From contig NZ_CP133262.1 in NCBI RefSeq assembly GCF_030915405.1, forward strand, positions 1-64,000: 64,000 nucleotides of DNA, given 5' to 3'. The notes under the pieces were generated by a model. That model saw only the letters and a program-made list of their open reading frames with translations. It did not search any database and was not told where the DNA came from. The first letter of the stretch is position 1. Every line of letters begins with the position of its first letter. The position numbers were made by a program, and so were the translations under genes. Below, piece after piece: positions 31,693-44,967 of this stretch. Origin of the DNA: Neobacillus nitrireducens (GTDB taxonomy: Bacteria; Bacillota; Bacilli; Bacillales; Cytobacillaceae).

Positions 31693-32349
31693 ATGAGTGA
31701 GAATGTATTAGTGATTGCCGCTCATCCTGATGATGAAATTCTTGGGAGCGGCGGAACCATTAAAAAGTTAATTAATCATGGCTATAAGGTAATTACTGTT
31801 ATTTCTGCTAAAGGACGGAAGGAGGAAGAAAGTCGGATCCAGCCATTAATGGTGCAAGCAAACAAACATTTAGGTGTGGAGGAGGTCCTATTTTTGGAAT
31901 TCCCCAATCTATTGATGGAAACGATTCCGCTTGTTGAAATCAACAAATCAATCGAAGAACTTTTGGACAGGTATAATCCTGCAATGATTTTCACCCATCA
32001 TTATGGTGACACCAACAGAGACCACCAAATTTTGTTTCAGGCAGTGTTAACAGCTGCTCGGCCGTTACCCGGAAAAAAACCCGTTGAGATTCTTTGTTTT
32101 GAAACGGTTTCTTCTAGTGAATGGAGCCAGCATACGAATGATAAAGAATTTAAACCCAATTATTTTGTGGATATTACAGATACCATCGACGACAAGCTCA
32201 AATCACTTCACCATTATGATGTAGAAATGAGACCTTTTCCACATCCTCGTTCCTATGACGGAGTAAAATATTTAGCCAGGGTAAGGGGAATGACTGTTGG
32301 GGTAGAATATGCGGAAGCATTTGAAATCATAAGGAAGGTCTGGAAATGA
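31693..32349 (+). CDS. PIG-L (LmbE) family deacetylase
   Basis: A 218-aa zinc-dependent N-acetylglucosamine-type deacetylase. The metal site AAHPDDE starts at residue 9, and the second site is FTHHYGDTNRDH. BshB-type bacillithiol enzymes belong to the same family, but its place at the head of a glycosyltransferase/epimerase cluster suggests a sugar-linked surface product. It overlaps the next gene by 4 nt (ATGA). Confidence 0.88.
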   Translation: MSENVLVIAAHPDDEILGSGGTIKKLINHGYKVITVISAKGRKEEESRIQPLMVQANKHLGVEEVLFLEFPNLLMETIPLVEINKSIEELLDRYNPAMIFTHHYGDTNRDHQILFQAVLTAARPLPGKKPVEILCFETVSSSEWSQHTNDKEFKPNYFVDITDTIDDKLKSLHHYDVEMRPFPHPRSYDGVKYLARVRGMTVGVEYAEAFEIIRKVWK

Positions 32350-33665
32350 TGGATGAAAACCATAATGCCTACCATTTTATTCCGAATCTTTTTCCTCACC
32401 TAAACACTGCAATGGATCAATTTTATGGGGTCAATCAAACATTTGACGAAGGACAATTAATTGAATGGGAGCAAATCCAGCAAATTCATTTAGAACCAAT
32501 CGAAAACAAAAAAATGAAGATTTTAATTACAACGTTTTGGGATTATCCATTTATCGGTGGTTTGCAAAACTATATCACCTCACTTAAAGACGGTTTGGAA
32601 AATTTAGGACATAGTGTCAATGTAATCGCACCAAACCATTTTCCTGCCGATGAAATGGAGACATTACGCGATAACTACTCCGAGGAATTCACCCAATTTT
32701 TTAACAAACGTTATGGCAGCTGTAATCCAAAGATCCTGCATAATATCAGCAAAATGTACAGTTTTTATATGATGCTAAAAAATATTGATCTAGCGGAATA
32801 TGATATTATTCACGCACAAGATCGTTATACTGCTAATGTAATAAGTGCACTTAACCAGTATAATCAAATACCTCTTTTATTCACTCCTCATGGATTTATG
32901 ACCCAAAACAGACTAAAGTTTAACCTGATGGAAAAGGGTTCGGTTGAGGAAATCTATTTTTCAGCGATTGATAGTCAAGCGGTCAAAAATGCCAATCATT
33001 TAATCATCCTTTGTGATGTCTTTCGCCCGATTCTAAAAAATTTAGGCGCGGAGGAAGATAAAATGACCACTGTATATACCGGGATTGATTTTGGAGAATG
33101 GAATATTCAAAAGGAAGCAAAGAAAAGCGAGAGCAAAACGGTGATTACTTGTGTCTCACGCCTTCGTCCCCGTAAAGGACATAAGTACTTATTTAAAGCC
33201 CTGGCTCTTATTAAAGACAAGTTGAAAAATGTAGAAGTTCGGATTGTAGGTGATGGGGAGATGAAAAAAACGCTTAAGAAACAGGTTAGTGAGTTGAAAT
33301 TAAAAAACGTAACATTCTTAGGAAGCAGAGATGACATACCTAAATTGTTAAGTGAATCAGACATTTTTGTACATCCAACCACTAGTGATACGCTGCCCAT
33401 CTCAATAATCGAGGCAATGTTTATGAATCAGGCAATTCTTACGACGAATTGTGGTGGTATTCCGGAAATCATTAATGATAACTTTTCAGGATTTATCGTT
33501 GAACCAGCTAACCCAAAACAACTTGCTGAAAAGTTATCGCTCCTTTTGAGAAAAAAATCACTAAGGAATGAATTAGCAGGCAATGCACAGGCGTTTGCTC
33601 AACAACATTTAACCGTAAGTAGCATGACCAAAAAGATTGAAGAAATCTATCTATCATTAGTATGA
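32346..33665 (+). CDS. Glycosyltransferase family 4
   Basis: A 439-aa GT-B enzyme. The first ~55 residues are an unusual extension before the usual start MKILITTFWDYPFIGGLQNY. The donor-binding C-terminal domain has VTCVSRLRPRKGHKYLF, FVHPTTSDTLPISIIEAM and NCGGIPEII, the E-x7-E type signature. It is related to CotSA-like coat glycosyltransferases. Translational coupling to the PIG-L gene suggests they act on the same glycan. Confidence 0.9.
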   Translation: MMDENHNAYHFIPNLFPHLNTAMDQFYGVNQTFDEGQLIEWEQIQQIHLEPIENKKMKILITTFWDYPFIGGLQNYITSLKDGLENLGHSVNVIAPNHFPADEMETLRDNYSEEFTQFFNKRYGSCNPKILHNISKMYSFYMMLKNIDLAEYDIIHAQDRYTANVISALNQYNQIPLLFTPHGFMTQNRLKFNLMEKGSVEEIYFSAIDSQAVKNANHLIILCDVFRPILKNLGAEEDKMTTVYTGIDFGEWNIQKEAKKSESKTVITCVSRLRPRKGHKYLFKALALIKDKLKNVEVRIVGDGEMKKTLKKQVSELKLKNVTFLGSRDDIPKLLSESDIFVHPTTSDTLPISIIEAMFMNQAILTTNCGGIPEIINDNFSGFIVEPANPKQLAEKLSLLLRKKSLRNELAGNAQAFAQQHLTVSSMTKKIEEIYLSLV

Positions 33666-33680
33666 AAGGAGGAAAAGTGT

Positions 33681-34859
33681 ATGCGACATGATGTTCCTGC
33701 CGTTGTACTTGACCTAAGTGCAACGGGAATAGGTATTGTGCGGAGTTTAGCGAAAAAAGGGATAAAGGTATATGCATATGATACGAAAGGAAAATATGAA
33801 ATCGGTAAAACTCGGTTTGCCACATGTGGAAGTTGCCCGAATCCAGTCAGTGAAGGACCTGCATTAATTCTATTTCTCACCAGACTGGCACAAAAATTAG
33901 GACAAAAGGTAGTCCTGTATGCTGGGTCTGATGACTTTGTTCAGTTTATTTCAAAAAACAGGTTTGTCCTTTCACATTACTATAAGTTTCTATTACCTAA
34001 TCACACGCTTGTTGAAGCCGTATTAGATAAAAGATTAACGTATGAATTAGCCATAAAATCAAATGTGCCATGCCCAAAAACCTACGCGATAAATAACGAA
34101 GAGCAGTTCGAACAAATCATCCATCAAATTACCTTCCCGTGCATATTAAAACCAGTTTATTCTTCTCATTTCCGCTCAAATATCGATCATCGTCTTTATA
34201 AAAAAGCCATCGTGGTAGCACAACCTTCCCAATTGAGAGAGGAGTACCTATTTTATCGGCCATTCGGTGAACTAATGATCCAGGAAGTTATCCCTGGGGA
34301 TGAGGATTGTATTTATTCCGTCAAAACCTTTTTTGACGAGAAGATGAATTTAATTGGCTTGTGGATGAATCAAAAATTACATCAATTTCCCCCTCACTTT
34401 GGATCCACTGCTCTTGCCTTAAGTATTAGGGACGAAGAAGTCATTCAACTCGCCACAACCTTTCTAAAAGATATTCAATTCAAAGGTTTGGCAATTGCCG
34501 AATTTAAACGGGACCCAAGAGATGGGAAACTGAAATTTATTGAAATCAATTCAAGGATAGGATTAACTCAAGCGTTATCAATGGCTTGTGGGGTTAATTT
34601 GGCTTACTTGTATTATTTATCGCTTACCGGGCAGAATCCAACACCAGTGACAAAGCAAAAGGAAGGGGTCAAATGGGTTTACCTTGTCCGTGATTTTCTT
34701 TCCTTTCGCCAAAAACAAAGAAATGGTGAAATGACGTTAATGGAGTGGATAAAGAGCTTATCTGGAAAAAAGGTTGAGGCTCTTTTTGCTTGGAATGACC
34801 CGCTTCCATTTGTTCGAAGTTTTGTTTCCCATATGCGAAATTTATGGGGGAGAAAGTAA
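33681..34859 (+). CDS. ATP-grasp family ligase
   Basis: 392 aa. The Rossmann-like N-terminus is AVVLDLSATGIGIVRSLAKKGIKVYAYD. The ATP-grasp core includes FPCILKPVYSSHF, LMIQEVIPGDED and a metal-binding KFIEINSRIG (Glu/Asn). Such enzymes join a carboxylate to an amine or thiol, or modify peptidoglycan/polysaccharide amino sugars. The substrate is unknown. SD AAAGGAGG; 15 nt after the glycosyltransferase. Confidence 0.85.
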   Translation: MRHDVPAVVLDLSATGIGIVRSLAKKGIKVYAYDTKGKYEIGKTRFATCGSCPNPVSEGPALILFLTRLAQKLGQKVVLYAGSDDFVQFISKNRFVLSHYYKFLLPNHTLVEAVLDKRLTYELAIKSNVPCPKTYAINNEEQFEQIIHQITFPCILKPVYSSHFRSNIDHRLYKKAIVVAQPSQLREEYLFYRPFGELMIQEVIPGDEDCIYSVKTFFDEKMNLIGLWMNQKLHQFPPHFGSTALALSIRDEEVIQLATTFLKDIQFKGLAIAEFKRDPRDGKLKFIEINSRIGLTQALSMACGVNLAYLYYLSLTGQNPTPVTKQKEGVKWVYLVRDFLSFRQKQRNGEMTLMEWIKSLSGKKVEALFAWNDPLPFVRSFVSHMRNLWGRK

Positions 34860-34890
34860 GAAATGATAAAAGCGGGAGGGAATTTTTTAT

Positions 34891-35964
34891 TTGAATAGTT
34901 TAGAAGAGATCATTAAATGTTGGAAACAATTTGATTGGGAAAAGAAGCTAGGAAATGTACTTGGCAAAAAGGTTAATTTAGTGGAAGAAAGTATCGAATG
35001 CCTCAAAAACACACGCGAAAAGACAAGTATTTGGAAGATGGTTCTTTCAGATGGGAAGGAGTTCGATCCCATCGTGCTTAAAATATATAAACTGCCGCTG
35101 AAAGAAAATCATAGACTGGAAATAAATATGTATCAAAAAGCCTATAACATTTATCACGAGTTTATGCCGCAATTGTATTGGCTTGAACCGCTTGTAAATG
35201 GTAATGAAACATGGATGTTCACCGAATGTTTGAAGCCACTAAGAGGTCAAATCAAATTAGCTCCCCATCATTTAGAACGAATTATCCCCACAGTGGCAAA
35301 ATTTCATTCCATAACTTTTGATAAAAAATTTTTGCAACATGCCGATCTTTTTGACAACTCACTTCCCCATTTTGATTCTGAGCAGAAAGTAAAGGAGCGG
35401 ACTAAAGCAATCAAAAAAGCAAAGGAGAACCTGGATCTGGCAATGAAAGATCCTAACTTAAGAGAATTGGTGGCGCCAAGGTATAAAATCATCAAGAAAA
35501 TACTAAAAAAAGGCCCCGTTTTTTTTTCGGAAATAACGGAATCCGGACAATGTCTCATCCATGGCGATCTCCATGTCCACAATATTTGCTGTGAGAATGC
35601 CAATGATGCGGAGGAGAATTGGAAAGTCTCTTTGATAGATTGGGAGTCTGCGAAACATTATCCATGTTGGTATGATTTGGTTGTTCTAGTCGAATTATTA
35701 ATTGATTTTCGCTCGGATTGGCAAAAGAGGGAGGAAGAGATTCGAAGTCAATGTGTACAGCTTTATTGTCAAGAAATGCTGAAATATGGAATAACCTTCA
35801 GTGAGGATCCACTGAAACTTCTAAAAAAGGCGTATTTACAGAGAACCCTGGAAAAAAAGCTCTCCAGTCATCTGCAAAAGGTGTTGGATGGAGGAAATAG
35901 CACGCTTTTAAAAAGATATCTAGAGAAAATAGAAGTTTGGGGAAAAGAACTCGATTTATATTAG
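34891..35964 (+). CDS. APH/choline-kinase-fold phosphotransferase (CotS-like)
   Basis: 357 aa with a protein-kinase-like fold. The catalytic loop is CLIHGDLHVHNICC (HGD..N) and the metal motif is LIDWESAKHYPCWYDL. Bacillus coat protein CotS and its relatives share this family and neighbour a GT4 gene (CotSA), as here. The start is TTG behind SD GGGAGGG. The substrate is unknown: a sugar, a small molecule or a protein. Confidence 0.83.
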   Translation: MNSLEEIIKCWKQFDWEKKLGNVLGKKVNLVEESIECLKNTREKTSIWKMVLSDGKEFDPIVLKIYKLPLKENHRLEINMYQKAYNIYHEFMPQLYWLEPLVNGNETWMFTECLKPLRGQIKLAPHHLERIIPTVAKFHSITFDKKFLQHADLFDNSLPHFDSEQKVKERTKAIKKAKENLDLAMKDPNLRELVAPRYKIIKKILKKGPVFFSEITESGQCLIHGDLHVHNICCENANDAEENWKVSLIDWESAKHYPCWYDLVVLVELLIDFRSDWQKREEEIRSQCVQLYCQEMLKYGITFSEDPLKLLKKAYLQRTLEKKLSSHLQKVLDGGNSTLLKRYLEKIEVWGKELDLY

Positions 35965-36004
35965 AGCAGCCCCATAAACTAAATACTACAAAGGGGTTTG
36001 ATAA

Positions 36005-36064
36005 ATGAGAAAGAATGTATGGTATGTCACGATACTTATTGTTGAAGGTTGTGTATACCCATGA
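36005..36064 (+). CDS. Possible 19-residue leader peptide
   Basis: The frame MRKNVWYVTILIVEGCVYP follows SD AAAGGGG (35990-35996). Its TGA overlaps the ATG of the epimerase (ATGA at 36061-36064). This suggests translational coupling, since the epimerase has only a weak SD of its own. Whether the peptide has a function is unknown. Confidence 0.4.
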   Translation: MRKNVWYVTILIVEGCVYP

Positions 36065-36975
36065 AGGTAATGGTAACGGGGGGAGCCGGATTCATTGGCT
36101 CCCATGTCGTTGATCTATTGACTCAATTTGGTCATGAAACGTTGGTTGTAGATAATTTGTTGTCAGGTAAAAGGGAATTTGTTTCCCCAAAAGCCCGTTT
36201 CTTTGAAGTAGACATTACATCCCCACAAATAACAAAGGTATTTGAAGTTGAAAAACCGGATGTGGTTATTCATCTTGCCGCTCAAGTGGATGTGGCCCAT
36301 TCTATAAAGGATCCAGTCGGGGATGCGCACCAAAATATTCTTGGGACGATTCGTTTACTTGAATGCTGCCATAGGTTCAATGTGAAAAAATTTATATTTT
36401 CCTCCTCGTGTGCCGTTTACGGAGAAAAAGACGATTGCAGTATAAAGGAGACTTTCCCCATTCAGCCCCAATCCTTTTATGGTATTTCTAAATATACTTC
36501 AGAATTGTACATTCAAATATTTAACACACTTCATAACATTCCATTCACTATTCTAAGATATGCCAATGTTTATGGCCCCCGCCAAACTTCAAAAGGAGAA
36601 GGGGGAGTGATTTCTATATTTTTCAAGAATGTCCTTAATGGTGAAACTTCATTTATTTTTGGAGATGGTGAACAGACAAGGGATTTTGTGTATGTGAAAG
36701 ATGTTGCGTTGGCCAATGTGCTTTCGATTGAAAATGGAACAAATGAAATCTTTAATATTGGATGTAATTCAAAAACGAGCATTAATGAGCTTTATCAGAT
36801 AATCACCTCACTTGCTTCAATTAATATTCCTTCCCATCCCATGCCCGCACGCAAGGGAGATATTCGCTACAGTCGATTAGATCCTACGAAAGCTGCGAAT
36901 CTGTTGGGTTGGAATCCGGTCTATGATCTGCAGGCAGGATTAGATGAAACCTTAAAATTTTATAAAGGTTCGTAA
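36061..36975 (+). CDS. NAD-dependent epimerase/dehydratase (UDP-sugar epimerase type)
   Basis: A 304-aa extended short-chain dehydrogenase. The NAD motif is TGGAGFIGS (residues 6-14) and the catalytic S/Y-K set is FSSSCAVYGE with YGISKYTSE. LRYANVYGPRQ and DFVYVKDVA are typical of GalE-like UDP-hexose epimerases. It probably supplies an activated sugar to the neighbouring glycosyltransferase. ATG 36061 is the start of the Rossmann strand. Confidence 0.88.
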   Translation: MKVMVTGGAGFIGSHVVDLLTQFGHETLVVDNLLSGKREFVSPKARFFEVDITSPQITKVFEVEKPDVVIHLAAQVDVAHSIKDPVGDAHQNILGTIRLLECCHRFNVKKFIFSSSCAVYGEKDDCSIKETFPIQPQSFYGISKYTSELYIQIFNTLHNIPFTILRYANVYGPRQTSKGEGGVISIFFKNVLNGETSFIFGDGEQTRDFVYVKDVALANVLSIENGTNEIFNIGCNSKTSINELYQIITSLASINIPSHPMPARKGDIRYSRLDPTKAANLLGWNPVYDLQAGLDETLKFYKGS

Positions 36976-37021
36976 AATGCTAGCGGATTTGAAGATATAT
37001 CAAAATAGAAGGAGAGTAGAA

Positions 37022-37603
37022 ATGAAAGATTTTGAAAAAATAGTGGCCAAGAATAAAGGCACAGTAACCATTCAAGACCTGAGCGGCTACAAAATGCTTG
37101 GGAAGGGTGCAGATGGATCCGTCTTTCAATTGACACCTGAGAAGTGTGTCAAAGTTTTTGTAAATGAAGACACACGAAAAAAAGAATTAGCTGCACTGCA
37201 ATTAGGACAATCTTCACCTATTATTCCTGTATTATATGAATCTGGTGCAAACTATATAGTGATGGAATTCGTGAAAGGATATAATCTTAAGCATCACCTA
37301 AGAAAAGAGAAAAAACTTTCAGAAGAAATCGTTGGAAAAATATTATCGATGCTGGATGAAATGAAAGCTGTGGGTTTTACAAGATTAGATATTGAAGTTC
37401 GCCATATTTTTTTCGATGAACTTTGGGAAATAAAAGTAATCGACCTCAAAAGAGCATTTATTACGGACAGGTCTGTCCCTGCCAAATTGTTAACTGGATT
37501 AAAAAAACTTGGATTCTTGAAAGAGTTTTTGGATCATGTATCTAGGCTGAGTCCAGCCAAATATGAGGAATGGAAAAACCTGGTGAATGAAAAAGATAAT
37601 TAG
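37022..37603 (+). CDS. Small protein-kinase-like protein
   Basis: 193 aa from ATG 37022 (SD AAGGAGAG). It shows a glycine loop LGKGADGSVF, lysine region CVKVFV, hinge YIVMEFVKGYNL, and a reduced catalytic segment RLDIEVRHIFF with VIDLKRAF where DFG would be. The HRD loop is altered (R-L-D-I-E), so activity is uncertain. It resembles the short YrzF/YbdM-type kinases of Bacillus. Last gene of the sugar/kinase cluster. Confidence 0.75.
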   Translation: MKDFEKIVAKNKGTVTIQDLSGYKMLGKGADGSVFQLTPEKCVKVFVNEDTRKKELAALQLGQSSPIIPVLYESGANYIVMEFVKGYNLKHHLRKEKKLSEEIVGKILSMLDEMKAVGFTRLDIEVRHIFFDELWEIKVIDLKRAFITDRSVPAKLLTGLKKLGFLKEFLDHVSRLSPAKYEEWKNLVNEKDN

Positions 37604-37612
37604 GTTCAATGG

Positions 37613-37638
37613 GGGGCATGAATCACTGCCCTTTTTTT
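37613..37638 (+). terminator. Terminator of the sugar/kinase cluster
   Basis: Stem GGGCA/TGCCC (loop TGAATCAC) followed by T7. Confidence 0.75.
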
Positions 37639-37744
37639 CTTTAATGTAAAAACGGAAAAATTATCTTATTGAATTATAGTAATATAGATGGTATTCTTGG
37701 AAAGTTCCTTTTTAAAAGGTCAAATGTGATTAGAAAAATAATTG

Positions 37745-37774
37745 TTGACCTGAGCGAAGGAATGGTAGTATAAT
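37745..37774 (+). promoter_or_regulatory. rrn promoter (sigma-A type)
   Basis: TTGACC, an 18-bp spacer, then TATAAT, located 245 bp before the 16S. A boxA-like TTCTTTGAAAAC follows at 37809. The region 37604-38017 has no gene: it holds the terminator, this promoter and the rRNA leader. Confidence 0.85.
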
Positions 37775-37918
37775 AGTTTTTGTCGCTTACGAGCGATAAA
37801 GAAATTGTTCTTTGAAAACTAAACAAACAAAATCGTGCAAACATACAAAAATTATTAGTTTCAGAAATGAAGCTAAGCCAACGTAACAAATGAGCTAATC
37901 AACTTTTCCGCGTATTAA

Positions 37919-38004
37919 CGAGCAGTAATATCCTATCGGATAAACTGCTCGTAAATACCCGATTGATTCGACTAACCATCACAGGGTAAAGCATCCTGTG
38001 ATGG
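37919..38004 (+). promoter_or_regulatory. rRNA leader hairpins
   Basis: Two strong stems precede 16S copy 2: CGAGCAGT..TATCC / GGATA..ACTGCTCG (37919-37951) and CCATCACAGG / CCTGTGATGG (37976-38004). They probably take part in pre-16S processing or antitermination. Confidence 0.6.
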
Positions 38005-38017
38005 AAGTCTCATCTTA

Positions 38018-39620
<1,603 letters not shown>

Positions 39621-39822
39621 ATAAAGCTGGACCTGTGAGCCAGACAAAACAGTTTGTTTGTAACGCGATCTTTGTTTGTTTAGTTTTGAGAGTACAATCT
39701 CTCAAAGCTTTTTTTAATCGTTCTTTGAAAACTAGATAATCGTAAGAAGAAGCAAAGTAAACATCGAGTAATCGCCATTTTAGATTTTCTCTCTTATGTA
39801 AGTAAGAGTTATAAACCTTTTA

Positions 39823-42757
<2,935 letters not shown>

Positions 42758-42835
42758 AATTTTAAAAGCGAACTCGTTTTTACAAACTTCTTCTGCATTA
42801 TCTAGTTTTGAGAGAACGATCTCTCAAGTAAATAG

Positions 42836-42952
<117 letters not shown>

Positions 42953-42963
42953 ACAGTTAAAAG

Positions 42964-42987
42964 ACAACCTGAAAAGGTTGTTTTTTT
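42964..42987 (+). terminator. rrn operon 2 terminator
   Basis: Stem ACAACC/GGTTGT with T7. Confidence 0.9.
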
Positions 42988-43100
42988 ATGCGAAGAAAAA
43001 GATTTATTGTTTTATAGTCAGTTGTATATCGTGCTGTAAACAGAGAAGTAAGTATGAAATATAGTTCTAGGTATTACAGTGCCCGTGGAAGACCGGTCAC

Positions 43101-43133
43101 AAAAAAAGGCAATGAATTCAAAGAATCATCGCC
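43101..43133 (-). terminator. Terminator of the 102-aa protein gene
   Basis: Minus-strand stem GGCGATGA/TCATTGCC (one mismatch) followed by T7. Confidence 0.75.
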
Positions 43134-43158
43134 CTTTCCACTCCCGAAATATCGAAAA

Positions 43159-43467
43159 CTACCGCTTTAATCTTCTTAATACCTTATCTTCAAAATCTGC
43201 ACGATCTATATCCAATCCCATAATTTCATTTCTAAAAGTTTTGAAGCGTCCATTTTCGACTTCCAGGGTGAAATATCCTCTTTCGCTTAATAGATTAATG
43301 TCTCCAATGATGTTTTTCCGTAGTACAGGGTCAAATAAATTCACTAATTTAGGGTTACTTGAATGGGGTTTGAACACGCATCCTTGTTCCACACATATTC
43401 TTACAATGTTTTGGACCTTAGGATTAGCTATACTCTCTATTTTCTTGCTTGCTTCGATACTAAGCAT
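43159..43467 (-). CDS. Hypothetical protein (102 aa)
   Basis: A soluble protein, MLSIEASKKIESIANPKVQN... with CVEQGCVFKPHSSNPKLVNLF and RGYFTLEVENGRFKTF. I do not recognise the family. The minus strand is chosen over the overlapping plus-strand frame because an excellent SD (AAAGGAGTGATC) precedes the ATG and a terminator follows. It lies alone between the rrn operon and the dioxygenase gene. Confidence 0.7.
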   Translation of the reverse strand: MLSIEASKKIESIANPKVQNIVRICVEQGCVFKPHSSNPKLVNLFDPVLRKNIIGDINLLSERGYFTLEVENGRFKTFRNEIMGLDIDRADFEDKVLRRLKR

Positions 43468-43584
43468 ATAAGATCACTCCTTTTCCCGTCTTAAAACGAT
43501 ATGCAATTGCCAAGACTAATATGCAACCTGTTCTTAACAACATACTTATTTAAAGGAATAGAAAGTTTTCTTGTTAAAATGAAC

Positions 43585-43616
43585 AAAGAGCGTGGCCGAA
43601 TGGCTACGCTCTTTTT
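43585..43616. terminator. Bidirectional terminator
   Basis: A 13-nt-armed stem AAAGAGCGTGGCC/GGCTACGCTCTTT with T-rich tails on both strands. It ends the dioxygenase gene. Confidence 0.88.
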
Positions 43617-43639
43617 ACAAAATTTATTTAAGTCAAAGC

Positions 43640-44617
43640 TTATTCTTTGATAAATTCTTTTGTACTTCTTACGGTATCAATCGGACGAACTAATTTCTCG
43701 ATTTGTTCCCGTTTTGGTTCTAAGAACGGCGGTAATGATAATTTTTCTCCTAGTGTTTCGTAAGGCTCATCTCCCATAAATCCAGGGCCGTCTGTAGCAA
43801 ACTCAAATAGAATTTGCGGTGCAACTCTTGTATAAAGTGATCCGAAAAAGTAGCGATCGACGAAGCCTGATGTTTGGAATCCGAAGCTTTCCATATGTCC
43901 AATCCATTCTTCTAAAACAGAACGATCGTCGACACGGAAGGCTGCATGGTGGACCGTGCCATAGCCTTGTCGTGCTTGAGGGAGAACCGCATTATATTCG
44001 GCGACTACCTGAGCGCCATTACCTCCTTCACCCACCTCAAACAAATGAAACGCTCCTTCTTGTGCAATCTCTTTAAATAGAAGAACTTTTTCCATCATTT
44101 CTTTAAAGTAATCAAAATTAGCGATACGAACAAAGATAGGTCCTAGTCCCGTAATCGCATATTCTAATGGAACCGGTCCTTTTTGCCACGGAGTACCTGC
44201 TGCCACCCCTTGATTATTTTCATCAGAAATCAATTGGTATTGCTGGTCATCAAAATCAACAAACGACAAGGTCTTTTTTCCGAATTGTTCTTTAATACCT
44301 GTATGCTTAACATCTAAACGATCAAAGCGTTTCAACCAATATTCAATCGCCGCATCAATTGGGACACGGAAGGAAGTCTTTGAAATTTCATTGGTACCAT
44401 GAACCCCTTTAGGGATGCCAGGAAAATCGAAAAATGTCATATCGGTCCCAGCGCTGCCAACATCATCGGCAAAAAATAAATGATACGTTTGAATATCGTC
44501 TTGGTTAACGGTTTTCTTAACTAAGCGCATCCCTAATATCTCCGTGAAAAATTCGTAGTTTTTTTCAGCACTGCTCGTAATGGCTGTTACGTGGTGCATA
44601 CCTTTTAATCCATTCAT
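43640..44617 (-). CDS. Ring-cleaving dioxygenase, VOC superfamily (MhqO/MhqA type)
   Basis: 325 aa with two glyoxalase/VOC repeats: N-terminal MHHVTAITSSAEKNYEFFTEILGM and C-terminal TVHHAAFRVDDRS...ILFEFATDGPGFM. The metal ligands are the His of GMHHVTAI, the His of VHHAAF and the Glu of FEFATDGPG. In B. subtilis such proteins (MhqA, MhqE, MhqO) are induced by quinones under the repressor MhqR and cleave hydroquinones. Two matching operator-like palindromes lie upstream (44715-44754). Monocistronic. Confidence 0.92.
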   Translation of the reverse strand: MNGLKGMHHVTAITSSAEKNYEFFTEILGMRLVKKTVNQDDIQTYHLFFADDVGSAGTDMTFFDFPGIPKGVHGTNEISKTSFRVPIDAAIEYWLKRFDRLDVKHTGIKEQFGKKTLSFVDFDDQQYQLISDENNQGVAAGTPWQKGPVPLEYAITGLGPIFVRIANFDYFKEMMEKVLLFKEIAQEGAFHLFEVGEGGNGAQVVAEYNAVLPQARQGYGTVHHAAFRVDDRSVLEEWIGHMESFGFQTSGFVDRYFFGSLYTRVAPQILFEFATDGPGFMGDEPYETLGEKLSLPPFLEPKREQIEKLVRPIDTVRSTKEFIKE

Positions 44618-44714
44618 TGTGTATCCTCCAATTGCCTTTATTGAAAACTTATATTAAAAAGGCTTATTTTATAAGTATTTTCTAATTTATTTTGAAATAT
44701 TATCTTCAAACTAT

Positions 44715-44754
44715 TTATCTTTAATTCGAGATAAATATATCATGAATTAAAGAT
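44715..44754 (-). promoter_or_regulatory. Two MhqR-like operator palindromes
   Basis: Site 1 (44715-44734) is TTATCTTTAATTCGAGATAA; site 2 (44737-44754) is a poorer copy around ATCATGAATTAAAGAT. Both fit the palindrome ATCTcgAATTcgAGAT that I recall for MhqR in B. subtilis. They lie 98-137 bp upstream of the dioxygenase start. The 44618-44967 gap otherwise holds only the hairpin at 44814. Confidence 0.65.
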
Positions 44755-44813
44755 GTTGTCAAAATTGTGACAGAGTCTAAGGCGAGTAAGAATTCATTGG
44801 TAGTTTTTCTTGC

Positions 44814-44852
44814 AAAAAAGGTAGACATTACATTATGTTTTCTACCTTTTTT
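44814..44852. terminator. Hairpin upstream of the ABC operon
   Basis: A stem of about 11 bp, AAAAAGGTAGA/TCTACCTTTTT, with A- and T-runs on either side. It works as a terminator in either orientation. No gene is apparent just before it. Confidence 0.6.
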
Positions 44853-44967
44853 CAATAATAACCTCGATGAACGAATATATTCATTTCTCATTTAATAGGA
44901 TTAACTATCAGCAGGTTCTTATTTAACTTTTTGGAAATAACAATCTAGCCACAAAAAGGAGGGTGAC

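Noticed and set aside
43079..43471. Plus-strand 130-aa frame
   Set aside because: It overlaps the minus-strand gene that has a strong SD and terminator; the plus frame has neither.
44814..44852. Riboswitch or T-box ahead of the amino-acid ABC operon
   Set aside because: No T-box sequence or other conserved aptamer motif is seen; only a simple terminator-like hairpin.
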